Assembly: GCA_024693045.1 (NCBI GenBank)
Contig: JAILLQ010000008.1
Span: 1 to 57,416, forward strand
Length of the DNA stretch: 57,416 nucleotides
Direction: 5' to 3'
Origin: Treponema sp.
Lineage (GTDB): Bacteria; Spirochaetota; Spirochaetia; Treponematales; Treponemataceae
A model generated the notes under the pieces. The model was not told the origin of the DNA and ran no database searches. It saw only the letters and a program-made list of their open reading frames with translations. Of the stretch, positions 8,352 to 17,592 are shown piece by piece. Made by a program: the position numbers and the translations under genes. How positions within the stretch are numbered: position 1 is the first letter of the stretch; every line of letters begins with the position of its first letter.

Positions 8352-10040
8352 TTATTTAGCAAAAGGTATAGAACCTTGGATTTTATATTCTCCACAAAGA
8401 GCTCCAAACATCGCCTGCATTGTAAAATTGGAATAGCTATATCCGACTAAAATATCATTAGCCCAATCAAGAGAAAAACTTTCCGTTGGAGTCATAATAG
8501 AAAAAATCACAGTGCGTTTACCATACTGTTTTAGCCATTCTGCAATTCTAGCGGTACGCTCATTGTAAACAAGTACTACTAAGGTATCGTAACCGCCAAC
8601 GAGTTTCCCGATATTATCGATAACCCATTGAGTTTCATTAGGGCCGATTTCATAAGAAAAAGAAAATTCTCCGCTGTCTGCAAAACGCTTTTTGCCTTCC
8701 TCAAAAAATTTAGGCAAAGAACCAACCAAAAGAACTTTTCCTGCATTCCCGGCACTTAATGGTAAGTCTGTGTTTTTTTCTACCGCGATAGAACGGCAAG
8801 CCTGTTCCAAAAAGAATTTTTTTCCATCTTTATCTGGAATACTTTTAGCAATATCTTTTGCGTTGGGATAAAGAGGAGCTGGATTTTTTCCCTTAAAATA
8901 TTCAAGTTTTGATTTTATTACCCTGTAGGCTGCATCTTTTACACGATTGTAAAAATTTTCATCTTTTTGCATTAACGACAGATTGTGAGTCCAAAGAGCT
9001 TCGTTCAAATCTGCACATTTTGATGAAATTACAATATCATTTCCAGCTTCAATTGCCATCCTAAATGCCGAAGAAACCGAACCGGCAAACATAGTTGCAC
9101 CATTCATCATCATATCATCAGTGATAATCAAGCCCTGGTAGCCAAGCTGTTCACGAAGCAAATCCGTTAAAAAATATTTTGAAAGACTGGCAGGAGTTCC
9201 ACTAGAATCTATTTTAGGAAAACTCAAATGTCCGCTCATCACAGCTGGTACATTCTGCTTTATCAAATACATAAAAGGAACAAGTTCCCTCTTTTTGAAT
9301 GTTTCAAAATCTACATCGATTGTTGGCAAATTGATATGAGAATCATAACTAGTATCCCCGTGACCTGGAAAATGTTTTACCGTAGGAATTACACCTGCCG
9401 CCTGACTTCCGCTTGCCCAGGCTGCTCCAAGGATTCCAGCTTTTAAAGGATCGTCACCAAAAGAACGGGTTCCAATAATCGTAGAATCATGATCCGTAAA
9501 TAAATCGACTGTAGGAGCAAAATTCATATTGATTCCCAAAGCCTTGATTTCCCGACTTATGTAAAAAGCGGAATACCAGGCATCGGCAGGATAGCCACTT
9601 GACCCGATTGCCATATTCCCCGGAGTTATCAAAGTTTCTCCTTTAACATGACGAATCCATCCACCTTCCTGATCGGTTGCTACATAAAGAGGAATTTTAA
9701 ACCTGCCGGCTGCACTTCGTTTTTGCAGATTTGTTATAGATTTTGCAACAAGATTTATGTCGTCTGTATTCCAGCCAAATACTTTAACGCTTCCTAATCC
9801 ACGAGAAACCCAGTCAAAAAGGATTTTGTTTGGTTCAGCACCAGCCCAACCAAACATCAAAATCTGACTCAAAAGTTCCTGATCTGTCATTCTATCAGTA
9901 ATGATTTGTGCAAGTTCTTCTGCTGGATAATCGCTCCAGAAATTCACATCATCGTTTAAATCAATGTTTACCTGAGAAAATAAGTGAGCGGCTAAAAATA
10001 ATCCTAAAAAACAACAAAAAAGCTTCTTAATTTTTTTCAC
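8352..10040 (-). CDS. Glycoside hydrolase family 3 beta-N-acetylhexosaminidase, secreted
   Basis: GH3 enzyme of the NagZ type, expected to release N-acetylglucosamine from muropeptides or chitin-like oligosaccharides. A signal peptide (GLFLAAHLFSQ, cut after about residue 22) places it in the periplasm. The diagnostic KHFPGHGDTSYDSH motif (about residues 220-233) supplies the catalytic His/Asp dyad. The nucleophile is the Asp in IITDDMMM (about residue 308). After the TIM barrel (about 35-380) comes a C-terminal alpha/beta domain of some 170 residues. The start is GTG, preceded by a TTGTAA-17-TAGAAT promoter whose -10 ends 9 nt from it, giving an almost leaderless message. Confidence 0.9.
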   Translation of the reverse strand: MKKIKKLFCCFLGLFLAAHLFSQVNIDLNDDVNFWSDYPAEELAQIITDRMTDQELLSQILMFGWAGAEPNKILFDWVSRGLGSVKVFGWNTDDINLVAKSITNLQKRSAAGRFKIPLYVATDQEGGWIRHVKGETLITPGNMAIGSSGYPADAWYSAFYISREIKALGINMNFAPTVDLFTDHDSTIIGTRSFGDDPLKAGILGAAWASGSQAAGVIPTVKHFPGHGDTSYDSHINLPTIDVDFETFKKRELVPFMYLIKQNVPAVMSGHLSFPKIDSSGTPASLSKYFLTDLLREQLGYQGLIITDDMMMNGATMFAGSVSSAFRMAIEAGNDIVISSKCADLNEALWTHNLSLMQKDENFYNRVKDAAYRVIKSKLEYFKGKNPAPLYPNAKDIAKSIPDKDGKKFFLEQACRSIAVEKNTDLPLSAGNAGKVLLVGSLPKFFEEGKKRFADSGEFSFSYEIGPNETQWVIDNIGKLVGGYDTLVVLVYNERTARIAEWLKQYGKRTVIFSIMTPTESFSLDWANDILVGYSYSNFTMQAMFGALCGEYKIQGSIPFAK

Positions 10041-10049
10041 AATAAATTT

Positions 10050-10078
10050 ATTCTACAAAAAAAATGGATTGATTACAA
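10050..10078 (-). promoter_or_regulatory. Promoter of the GH3 gene overlapping the ligase stop codon
   Basis: TTGTAA (10078-10073), 17-bp spacer, TAGAAT (10055-10050), then 9 nt to the GTG start. The -35 hexamer contains the stop codon of the upstream acyl-CoA ligase. The leader would be about 2-3 nt. Confidence 0.6.
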
Positions 10079-12058
10079 TTTATGAAGGAATCCACTTGTC
10101 TTAGAACTCAAATCTTTTAAATTTCCTGTAAGACTTGTAAATCCCTGAGCAAAAACGGACTCACTAAACATAGAAGCAATCTGCCATTTATACATTTCCT
10201 GCACTTTAAAGCGTTGCACTGTGCCCTTCGCAGTTAATTCCACTCCGATTTCAAAAGGTTTTTCGATAAAAGCAAATTTTCCAATTTTTTCAAATGGTTT
10301 AAATCCTGTTTTTGGAGTAACAAGCCTTTCCAGTTCCTTAAAAATCAAATCATAAACCTGATCAGACTTAAGAAGAGCGGAAAAAGGTTCAGCAGGAATA
10401 TTATTCTCTTCTGCAAATTTCTTAAGATTTTCCTTCGCCGGAATAATAAGAGCTCCAAGAGTATTCTGATCCTGCCCCACAACTACCGCCTGAGCGATAT
10501 AAGGTGATTCAACAAGCTTATTTTCAATTGGAAGGGGTTCAACATTTTCTCCGGAACGCAAAACAATAGTATCTTTTGCACGCCCTTTGATAATGATTTC
10601 GCCAGTAATAGTTCTAACAACAAGATCACCAGTATTAAACCAACCGTCCTGCAAAACCTCAGAAGTAAGTTCCGGCTGCTTGTGGTAACATTTCATAATA
10701 TTTGGCCCGCGAACATAAAGAACTCCCTGCTGACCAGGATTGCATTCAACTCCGTGGCGATTCACTACTTTTACTTCACAAAAATCCAATGGCTGCCCAA
10801 TTGTTCCCAAGACGGGTCTTCTGTAATTTCTAAGCGAAACCATAGGAGCTGTTTCTGTCAGTCCGTAACCTTCGACCAAACGGATTCCAATTGCATTGTA
10901 AAAGCGGTCAAGCTTTGGAGCAATTCCACCGCCACCACTAATGGCAATTTTAAAATATCCACCGAACAAATCCCGGGCCTTTTTAAAGAAGAAGAGTTCC
11001 CCAAGAGAAAATAGAGGCAGAACCAAAGCAAGTGGGATGTAAAGAACCTTGTTCAAAATCTTAAAAAGCCAGAAATCTTTTCTAAAGCGGGCATTTCTTC
11101 CGTAAATAATAGAGCGAATCCAAAGGCGAGATTTAGCAGCCCAGGTGCACATTTTAAAAAGAATCTTTTTTCTTTTTGATTTATTTACGCATTTCTTTTC
11201 GATTTGACCAAAAATTCCATCCCAAACACGAGGTACACAGGCCATAAACTGAGGTCTAGTTTTCTGCAAATCGGCTAAAATCATACTTATAACCGGCTTT
11301 GAATAGCAAATTGAACAGCCGTTTGCAAGAAGATAATATTCCATTTCACGTTCGTAAACATGCCAGATAGGTAAAACAGAAAGAGCTTTATCTCCTGATT
11401 TAAGTGGTAGATTTTCTGTAAGAGCCTTAATCTGGCTCAAAAAATTCTTGTGCGAAAGTTCTACACCCTTTGGAACACCGGTTGTACCCGATGTAAAAAT
11501 GATAGTTGCAGTGTCGTCTTCTTTGCCATCTTTTAAAATTTCTTCGATTTGACCAGGATTTTCCGTGCGATATTTTTTTCCGGCTTCTATAATTTCATCA
11601 TAAGTGAAAACCGGCAGGTCGATTAAAGATTTGTCGACACCTGTCGGGTCAATTATTACAATGTATTGAAGATTTTTTAATTCCTGGCGACATTCTACAA
11701 TTTTCTTAAAACTATAGTTATTTTCAACAATAACCGTCTTACTTTCTGAAAAACTTAAAATGTAAGACAAATCTTTTACAGTTGCTTCACTCCCGCGAGG
11801 AATATCGGCACAACCCAGAGTCATTATACCCATGGAACATACAAGCCATTCCTTTCGGTTATCGCTGATTAAGCCGATATGGTCACCCTTTTTATGTCCA
11901 AGAGTAATCAAGCCGGAAGCAAAATAAAACATCAACTGGGCAAAATCTATATAACTGACAGGCTCAAAAGTACCTGCCTTATTTTTTGAATACTGAATTG
12001 AGGTTGTAGGAATATTCTTTGCTTTTTCAAAAAGCATCTGTGGAACAGTGTTGACCAT
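10073..12058 (-). CDS. Long-chain fatty acid-CoA ligase (AMP-forming)
   Basis: Activates fatty acids to acyl-CoA through an acyl-adenylate, at the inner face of the membrane. The 661 residues match the FadD/FAA family in length. Visible motifs in order: the ATP/phosphate loop IIFTSGTTGVPKGVELSH (about 184-201), the adenylate motif VEGYGLTETAPM (about 395-406), GWFNTGDLV, and GRAKDTIVLRSGENVEPLP. A basic, hydrophobic insertion (about 290-365) resembles the membrane-associating part of related ligases. The ATG follows GGAG with 9 nt spacing. Transcription continues toward the GH3 gene, though that gene also has its own promoter. No beta-oxidation genes are nearby, so a lipid synthesis or scavenging role is likelier. 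Confidence 0.93.
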   Translation of the reverse strand: MVNTVPQMLFEKAKNIPTTSIQYSKNKAGTFEPVSYIDFAQLMFYFASGLITLGHKKGDHIGLISDNRKEWLVCSMGIMTLGCADIPRGSEATVKDLSYILSFSESKTVIVENNYSFKKIVECRQELKNLQYIVIIDPTGVDKSLIDLPVFTYDEIIEAGKKYRTENPGQIEEILKDGKEDDTATIIFTSGTTGVPKGVELSHKNFLSQIKALTENLPLKSGDKALSVLPIWHVYEREMEYYLLANGCSICYSKPVISMILADLQKTRPQFMACVPRVWDGIFGQIEKKCVNKSKRKKILFKMCTWAAKSRLWIRSIIYGRNARFRKDFWLFKILNKVLYIPLALVLPLFSLGELFFFKKARDLFGGYFKIAISGGGGIAPKLDRFYNAIGIRLVEGYGLTETAPMVSLRNYRRPVLGTIGQPLDFCEVKVVNRHGVECNPGQQGVLYVRGPNIMKCYHKQPELTSEVLQDGWFNTGDLVVRTITGEIIIKGRAKDTIVLRSGENVEPLPIENKLVESPYIAQAVVVGQDQNTLGALIIPAKENLKKFAEENNIPAEPFSALLKSDQVYDLIFKELERLVTPKTGFKPFEKIGKFAFIEKPFEIGVELTAKGTVQRFKVQEMYKWQIASMFSESVFAQGFTSLTGNLKDLSSKTSGFLHKL

Positions 12059-12280
12059 AAAAAAACGTCTCCAAAGTCGTCAACTTTTCATTTTAATCTC
12101 TGTCGTAAGTATAATAAAAGCATGAAATAAATTCCACAGAAAAGATATAGCTTTTTCTTTATTCATTAACTTGAAAAGCTAAAATCACATACTAAATAGA
12201 AGAGACAATGCCAGAATCACAGTTTTAATCCTATATTCGCTACTATTTTTAAAAGTGATAATAGAAAATAACTTTTTTAT

Positions 12281-12309
12281 AAAAAAAGGCTGACCCAAAG
12301 GTCAGCCTT
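12281..12309 (-). terminator. Intrinsic terminator of the glycogen operon
   Basis: On the minus strand AAGGCTGACC and GGTCAGCCTT form a perfect 10-bp stem with a TTTG loop, followed by TTTTTTTAT. It lies 15 nt after the glgP stop codon. Confidence 0.93.
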
Positions 12310-12323
12310 GTATTATTTACAAC

Positions 12324-14819
12324 TTATTTCTTTGTTGTTTTCTTTGCTTTTGGTGTGCTGAAAGCAGAACCTTCTACTGGACGAGCAACCTTCTTCAAGT
12401 GCCAAATGTCGCGAACGTAATCTTCGATTGTACGGTCAGAAGAGAACTTTCCTGCATTAGCAATGTTGATAAGAGCTGCTTTTGCCCATGCTTTTTTGTC
12501 TGCATAAAGCTTTTCAACTTCATCCTGTGCACGACAGTAATCATCGAAGTCAGCAAGTACATAGTAAACATCGGCACGGTTACCTTCGATACCATATACC
12601 AAAGAATCATGAAGTTCTTTGAAGAGCTGGTGAGAAGGATCATAAGTTCCGTCAACAAGCTGTTCAACAACCTTAGCAAGACCAGGATTTCTGTTAAGAT
12701 ATTCCTGTGGGTTGTAGCTGTGTGTATCTTCAATTCTTCTGATTTCGTCAGTAAGAAGACCGAAAATAAATGCATTTTCTTTTCCAGCTTCTTCTACGAT
12801 TTCGATATTAGCACCGTCCATAGTACCCATTGTAAGAGCACCATTACACATGAACTTCATGTTTGAAGTACCAGAAGCTTCAAGTCCGGCTGTAGAAATC
12901 TGTTCAGAAACATCTGCAGCTGGGAAAATCTTTTCTGCAACAGAAACACGGTAGTTTTCTACGAAAACAACATGAAGTCTGTCGTTTACACGGCGGTCAT
13001 TGTTGATTCTTTCTGCAACAGTATTGATAAGTTTAATGATAGCCTTTGCACGGCGGTAACCAGAAGCAGACTTAGCACCAAAGATGTAAGTTTTCTTAGC
13101 TGGCTTATAAGTTGGGTCTTCAAGCATTTTGTTGTAAACATACATAATGTGAAGAACGTTCAAAAGCTGTCGTTTGTATTCGTGCAAGCGTTTTACCTGA
13201 ACATCGAAAATTGATTCTGGATCAATGATTTCGTTCTGAGAATGTTTCAAGTATTCAGCAAGACGGCGTTTGTTGTTTTCTTTAATAGAAACAAGTTCCT
13301 TAAGATCTTTGTCAGAAGTAAACTTTTCAAGTCCCTTGAGCAAAGTAAGATCTTTTTCCCAACCGTGACCAATGCGGTCTGTGATGAACTTAGCAAGTTC
13401 TGGGTTAGAAGAAAGAAGCCAACGGCGCTGTGTAATACCGTTAGTTTTGTTATTAAACTTAGAAGGATAAAGTTCGTACCAGTCGTGGAGTTCCTTTTCC
13501 TTAAGAAGACGTGTATGAAGTTCAGCAACACCGTTTACGCTGAAACCTGCATGAATAGCAAGCCATGCCATGTAAACTTTACCGTTGTTGATAATAGACA
13601 TACGTCCCTGTTTTGCATAATCAGTTGGATATTTTGCACGAAGTTCAATCATGAAACGGCGGTTGATTTCTTCAACGATCTGATAGATACGTGGGAGAAG
13701 TCCCTGGAAGATTTCAATTGGCCACTTTTCAAGAGCTTCTGCAAGAATAGTGTGGTTTGTATAAGCAAATGTTTTTGTAACGATTGCCCAAGCGTCATCC
13801 CATTCCATATTGTATTCGTCAAGCAAGATGCGCATAAGTTCAGGAATTGCAACTACCGGATGAGTATCGTTCAACTGGATTACATGTAAGTCAGCGAATT
13901 TGCTGAAATCTGTTCCGTGGTCAGCAACATAGTGGCGAACCAAGTCCTGCAAAGATGCAGAAGAGAAGAAATACTGCTGCTTCAAGCGAAGAGCCTTTCC
14001 ACTTGGACCTGAATCGTTTGGATAAAGAACAGCAGATACATTTTCTGCACTGTTCTGGCGTTCTACAGCACGGTTGTATTCCATGTTGTTGAAGAGCTGA
14101 AGATCAAATCCGTTTGGAGAAGAAGCCTGCCACAAGCGAAGTGTGTTTACAGTTCCTGTTCCGAAACCAACGATTGGCATATCATAAGGAGTTGCAACAA
14201 CTTCTTCTGCGTTTTCTACATAGTAGCGGTCGCGTCCATCTGGAGTTTTTCCGTAAGCGATGTTTCCACCAAACTTAACAGTTACAGCCAAGTCAGAGCG
14301 TTTGATTTCCCATGGATCGCGGTGAGCAAGCCAGTTGTCTGGGTATTCAACCTGGTAACCATTTTCGATTTTCTGTTCAAACATACCGTAGCGGTAGCGG
14401 ATACCATATCCGTGTCCTGGATAATCAAGTGTTGCCAATGAATCAAGGAAACATGCAGCAAGACGACCAAGACCACCGTTACCAAGACCAGCATCAGGTT
14501 CCTGATCTTCAATCATGTCGTAATTTAATTTCATATCTTTGAGAACAGCTTTTACCTGATCTGCAATTTCTGCATTGATAAGGTTGTTGCTCAAAGCGCG
14601 TCCCATCAAAAATTCAGCTGACAAATAATAAAGCTGTTTTGTAGGTTTCTTTTCATATTCATGGCGAGTAGCCATCCAGTTTTCCATGATTACTTCAAGT
14701 GCTGATGCTGAAACTGCATCAAAAAGATCATGCTCATTTGCCTGTGAAATATCTTTACCGTATTGTCTCTTAAGTCGACCTTCAAGATTTTCCTTAAATT
14801 TTGCGGCATCAAATTTCAT
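12324..14819 (-). CDS. glgP: Glycogen/alpha-glucan phosphorylase
   Basis: Cytoplasmic GT35 enzyme that releases glucose-1-phosphate from the non-reducing ends of glycogen using phosphate and PLP. Its 831 residues equal the usual length. Conserved blocks include YLSAEFLMGRALSNNL, EPDAGLGNGGLGRLAACFLDS (ligand-binding glycines), NGITQRRW, KRLHEYKRQLLN, and EASGTSNMKFMCNGALT, whose Lys (about residue 660) holds PLP. The last 15 residues are a Lys/Thr-rich tail. GGAGG lies 8 nt before the ATG. The debranching enzyme gene ends 84 bp upstream without a terminator, so the two form a glycogen-degradation operon. A weak TTGAAA-based promoter in that gap may add extra transcription. Confidence 0.97.
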   Translation of the reverse strand: MKFDAAKFKENLEGRLKRQYGKDISQANEHDLFDAVSASALEVIMENWMATRHEYEKKPTKQLYYLSAEFLMGRALSNNLINAEIADQVKAVLKDMKLNYDMIEDQEPDAGLGNGGLGRLAACFLDSLATLDYPGHGYGIRYRYGMFEQKIENGYQVEYPDNWLAHRDPWEIKRSDLAVTVKFGGNIAYGKTPDGRDRYYVENAEEVVATPYDMPIVGFGTGTVNTLRLWQASSPNGFDLQLFNNMEYNRAVERQNSAENVSAVLYPNDSGPSGKALRLKQQYFFSSASLQDLVRHYVADHGTDFSKFADLHVIQLNDTHPVVAIPELMRILLDEYNMEWDDAWAIVTKTFAYTNHTILAEALEKWPIEIFQGLLPRIYQIVEEINRRFMIELRAKYPTDYAKQGRMSIINNGKVYMAWLAIHAGFSVNGVAELHTRLLKEKELHDWYELYPSKFNNKTNGITQRRWLLSSNPELAKFITDRIGHGWEKDLTLLKGLEKFTSDKDLKELVSIKENNKRRLAEYLKHSQNEIIDPESIFDVQVKRLHEYKRQLLNVLHIMYVYNKMLEDPTYKPAKKTYIFGAKSASGYRRAKAIIKLINTVAERINNDRRVNDRLHVVFVENYRVSVAEKIFPAADVSEQISTAGLEASGTSNMKFMCNGALTMGTMDGANIEIVEEAGKENAFIFGLLTDEIRRIEDTHSYNPQEYLNRNPGLAKVVEQLVDGTYDPSHQLFKELHDSLVYGIEGNRADVYYVLADFDDYCRAQDEVEKLYADKKAWAKAALINIANAGKFSSDRTIEDYVRDIWHLKKVARPVEGSAFSTPKAKKTTKK

Positions 14820-14903
14820 TATAAATAACCTCCAGGGTTTCTATTCATTAAAGAGTACAAAAGATTAACACATTTTTCAACCAATTAACAGAGTTTTCTT
14901 CTA

Positions 14904-17024
14904 CTATTTACAAATCAAAATAACAAAGCTGCCGGCAGGAATTACATAGCGTTTCTGTTCTGTAAGAAATTCTTCTTTACCTTCTTCAGAAATACATAAA
15001 TCACCAGCAACAGAAGTGTCTGCAAGGAAGGCCCATCTTTTTCCCTTGTTAGGACTTGGAAGAGCAACAGTGAGGTCATAGATATCAGTATTTCCAGCAA
15101 TGTAAAAATCATTTTCTGCCTGACCATCTTCCCGAACCATTCCAGCCCCAGAAAGACGGAAAGCAATAAATCGGTTAAGTTTTGCCCAGTCCGGATTCTT
15201 ACAATCCTGGTCAAACCATTCTATTTCTGCTTTTTGACCGGAAAAAAAGTTTTCGCGGCGAAAAATAGGATGATTTTTTCTTAGTTTTATCATTTCTTTT
15301 GTAAAACGGAACAATTCCTGATTTTTGTTAAGAATATTCCAGTTTATCCAGGAAAGGTCATTGTCCTGGCAGTAAGCATTATTGTTTCCCATTTGAGTTC
15401 TGCGGAATTCGTCTCCTGCAGCAAACATAGGAACACCCTGAGAAACCATAAGACAAAGCATAAAATTCTTAATCTTTGTTGTACGCAAATTTTCAATTTT
15501 TGGATTTAAAGTTATGCCTTCATAGCCGTGATTGTAACAGTTGTTGTCATCAGTACCGTCGCGGTTATTTTCACCATTTTCGTCATTATGCTTTGAATTG
15601 TAACTAACCAGGTCGTTCATCGTAAAACCATCATGGCAAGTAACAAAGTTTATCGAAGCAGAAGGAGCTCTTCCGCTGTGATTATAAGTATCTGAACTAC
15701 CTGCAAGACGAGTTGCAGCTGCAGTCGCAACTGATTCATCACCTCTTACAAAACGACGGATGTCATTGCGGTAACGGTCATTCCATTCACTCCATCTTCC
15801 ACCAGGAAAACCACCAACCAAATAACCGCCGCCACAATCCCATGGCTCTGCAATAATCTTTGTGTTGTTCAAAATACAGTCTTCGCTGATTGCATTTGTA
15901 AGGAATGGGAACTGCTGCATATATGAATTCTGGTCACGGCAAAGAGCAGCTGCAAGGTCAAAACGGAAACCATCTACATGCATTTCACTAACCCAGTAAC
16001 GCAAACTGTCCAAAATGAAGCGAGTAGTTACCGGATGAGCTGCATTCAAGGTATTTCCACAACCAGAAAAATTGTGATAATACTGCTTTTCATTTACAGG
16101 CAGCATGTAATATGTTGAATTTTCAAAGCCCCGGAAACTGAATGTATAGCCGTTTTCATTACCTTCGGCCGTATGGTTATAAACTACATCCAGAATAATT
16201 TCGATTCCAGCCTTGTGTAATTCGCGAACCATTTCTTTGAATTCACGAACAGCTCCGCCTGGAGTTCTATCATACGCATAAGTTGTTTTTGGAGCAAAAA
16301 AACCTATTGTGCTGTAACCCCAGTAATTTTTTAGAGCTTCGCCAGTACGTGGGTTTATATTGCCGTTTTCGTTTTCATCAAATTCAAAAACAGGAAGGAG
16401 TTCAATAGAAGTAATTCCTAATTCTTTTAAATAAGGGATTTTTTCTATTAAACCTTTATAAGTTCCCCGATACTGAACTCCGGAAGATTCCGAGGCTGTA
16501 AACCCTTTTAAATGAGCTTCATAAATAACTGTTTTTTCAATCGGAATGTTAAGAGGCTTATCCCCTTTCCAGTCAAAATCGATATCTTCAATTACAACAC
16601 ATTTTGGAAAATTAGAAAGATCTGAAAGTTTGCCGTTTTCAACTCCAGCTAAACCAAGTTCCCTCTGCAAATTATAAGATTTAAAAACAGAACCTTCTGT
16701 AAAAGCTTTTGCATAAGGATCTAAAAGATATTTGTTAAAATTAAAGCGATGTCCTAAAGGTGGATTATAAGGACCGTCAACGCGATAAAGATACAGGGTT
16801 CCTTTTTTCAAGCCCTTAACATATATATGCCAGACATTTCCTGTCCTGTTTACTTTTGGATCAAATTCAATAGAAGTTGAAGGTTCTTTTGCATCTGCAG
16901 AGTTGAATAAATCAAGAACAACTCGAGTAGCATTCTTACTGTATACCGCGAAATTAACACCATCATTAAATGGTACTGCCCCAAGAGTCTGCGGTTTACC
17001 TTCAAAAGTCTGATATTTACTCAT
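14904..17024 (-). CDS. glgX: Glycogen debranching enzyme (isoamylase type, GH13)
   Basis: Hydrolyses alpha-1,6 branches so that GlgP can continue. The start at 17024 (MSKYQTFEGKP, 706 aa) is preferred to an upstream ATG at 17060, because a TTGAAA-17-TAAAAT promoter lies between them and ends 7 nt from it. Domains: an N-terminal CBM48 beta domain (about 1-130), then the GH13 barrel with DVVYNHTAEGNENG (region I). The nucleophile lies in DGFRFDLAAAL (about residue 353) and the acid/base in IIAEPWDCGG (about 391). FVTCHDGFTMNDLVSYN is region IV. The C-terminal beta domain ends at the stop. GlgX of other bacteria shares this layout. The first gene of the glycogen operon with glgP. Confidence 0.95.
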   Translation of the reverse strand: MSKYQTFEGKPQTLGAVPFNDGVNFAVYSKNATRVVLDLFNSADAKEPSTSIEFDPKVNRTGNVWHIYVKGLKKGTLYLYRVDGPYNPPLGHRFNFNKYLLDPYAKAFTEGSVFKSYNLQRELGLAGVENGKLSDLSNFPKCVVIEDIDFDWKGDKPLNIPIEKTVIYEAHLKGFTASESSGVQYRGTYKGLIEKIPYLKELGITSIELLPVFEFDENENGNINPRTGEALKNYWGYSTIGFFAPKTTYAYDRTPGGAVREFKEMVRELHKAGIEIILDVVYNHTAEGNENGYTFSFRGFENSTYYMLPVNEKQYYHNFSGCGNTLNAAHPVTTRFILDSLRYWVSEMHVDGFRFDLAAALCRDQNSYMQQFPFLTNAISEDCILNNTKIIAEPWDCGGGYLVGGFPGGRWSEWNDRYRNDIRRFVRGDESVATAAATRLAGSSDTYNHSGRAPSASINFVTCHDGFTMNDLVSYNSKHNDENGENNRDGTDDNNCYNHGYEGITLNPKIENLRTTKIKNFMLCLMVSQGVPMFAAGDEFRRTQMGNNNAYCQDNDLSWINWNILNKNQELFRFTKEMIKLRKNHPIFRRENFFSGQKAEIEWFDQDCKNPDWAKLNRFIAFRLSGAGMVREDGQAENDFYIAGNTDIYDLTVALPSPNKGKRWAFLADTSVAGDLCISEEGKEEFLTEQKRYVIPAGSFVILICK

Positions 17025-17031
17025 GGCGCCT

Positions 17032-17060
17032 ATTTTAGCATAAGTTTTATGCACTTTCAA
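17032..17060 (-). promoter_or_regulatory. Promoter giving a leaderless glgX mRNA
   Basis: TTGAAA (17060-17055), 17-bp spacer, TAAAAT (17037-17032), 7 nt, then ATG. No Shine-Dalgarno fits in the interval. Confidence 0.72.
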
Positions 17061-17066
17061 TTAAAT

Positions 17067-17090
17067 AAACCCCTGCAAAAGCAGAGGTTT
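17067..17090 (-). terminator. Intrinsic terminator of trxA
   Basis: In minus-strand RNA, AAACCUCUGC and GCAGGGGUUU pair over 10 bp (one G-U) around a UUUU loop, followed by AUUUAAUU. It begins 9 nt after the trxA stop. Confidence 0.75.
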
Positions 17091-17098
17091 AAAATCAA

Positions 17099-17410
17099 TT
17101 ATGCTTTTTGTAAAAGTTCCAGGATTCCTTCTTTTGGAAGAGCACCAACACTTTTGTTCACCTGTTCACCGTTTTTGAAAACGATTAAAGTCGGAATACT
17201 CATAATGCCAAATTTTATTGCAAGAGATTCTTCATCATCTACATTTACTTTACAAAATTTGTATTCACTATGTTCTTCAGCAAGTTCGTCTACTAATGGT
17301 GAAACCATTCTACATGGGCCACACCAAGTTGCCCAGAAATCAACAAGCACAGGCTTATCACTTTTTAAAACTTCTTCTTCAAAGTTTTTAGCAGTTAATT
17401 CTGTTACCAT
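17099..17410 (-). CDS. trxA: Thioredoxin
   Basis: Cytoplasmic disulfide reductase of 103 residues. The active site FWATWCGPCRMV lies at about residues 26-37, and the cis-Pro loop is SIPTLIVF. The start at 17410 (MVTELTAKNFEEEV) is set by GAGGAGA 6 nt upstream; an in-frame start at 17443 would add 11 residues not found in thioredoxins. A TTGGCA-16-TATTAA promoter is at 17486-17459. Its leader contains a small CCGC/GCGG hairpin. Thioredoxin could reduce aerobic-type enzymes and stress targets; the partner reductase is not in the window. Confidence 0.96.
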   Translation of the reverse strand: MVTELTAKNFEEEVLKSDKPVLVDFWATWCGPCRMVSPLVDELAEEHSEYKFCKVNVDDEESLAIKFGIMSIPTLIVFKNGEQVNKSVGALPKEGILELLQKA

Positions 17411-17458
17411 AATTATCTCCTCAGAGAACCGCATTTGCGGCAAGTATTCTACATTCCT

Positions 17459-17486
17459 TTAATACAGCCTGTATTATGAATGCCAA
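17459..17486 (-). promoter_or_regulatory. Promoter of trxA
   Basis: Minus strand: TTGGCA (17486-17481), 16-bp spacer, TATTAA (17464-17459). It gives a leader of about 40 nt with a good Shine-Dalgarno. Confidence 0.5.
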
Positions 17487-17580
17487 CACTTTAAATATAC
17501 GCATAAATTTATAATTCGCAAAGAAAAAAATTACAGAAAAAAGGAAGCTGGCAACAGTTCATTCTTTAAAAAAAGTCTGC

Positions 17581-17586
17581 TATAAT
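17581..17586 (+). promoter_or_regulatory. -10 element predicting a leaderless era mRNA
   Basis: A perfect TATAAT ends exactly 6 nt before the era ATG, and there is no Shine-Dalgarno. The -35 region (TTCATT at 17 bp) is weak. Confidence 0.6.
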
Positions 17587-17592
17587 CTGCTC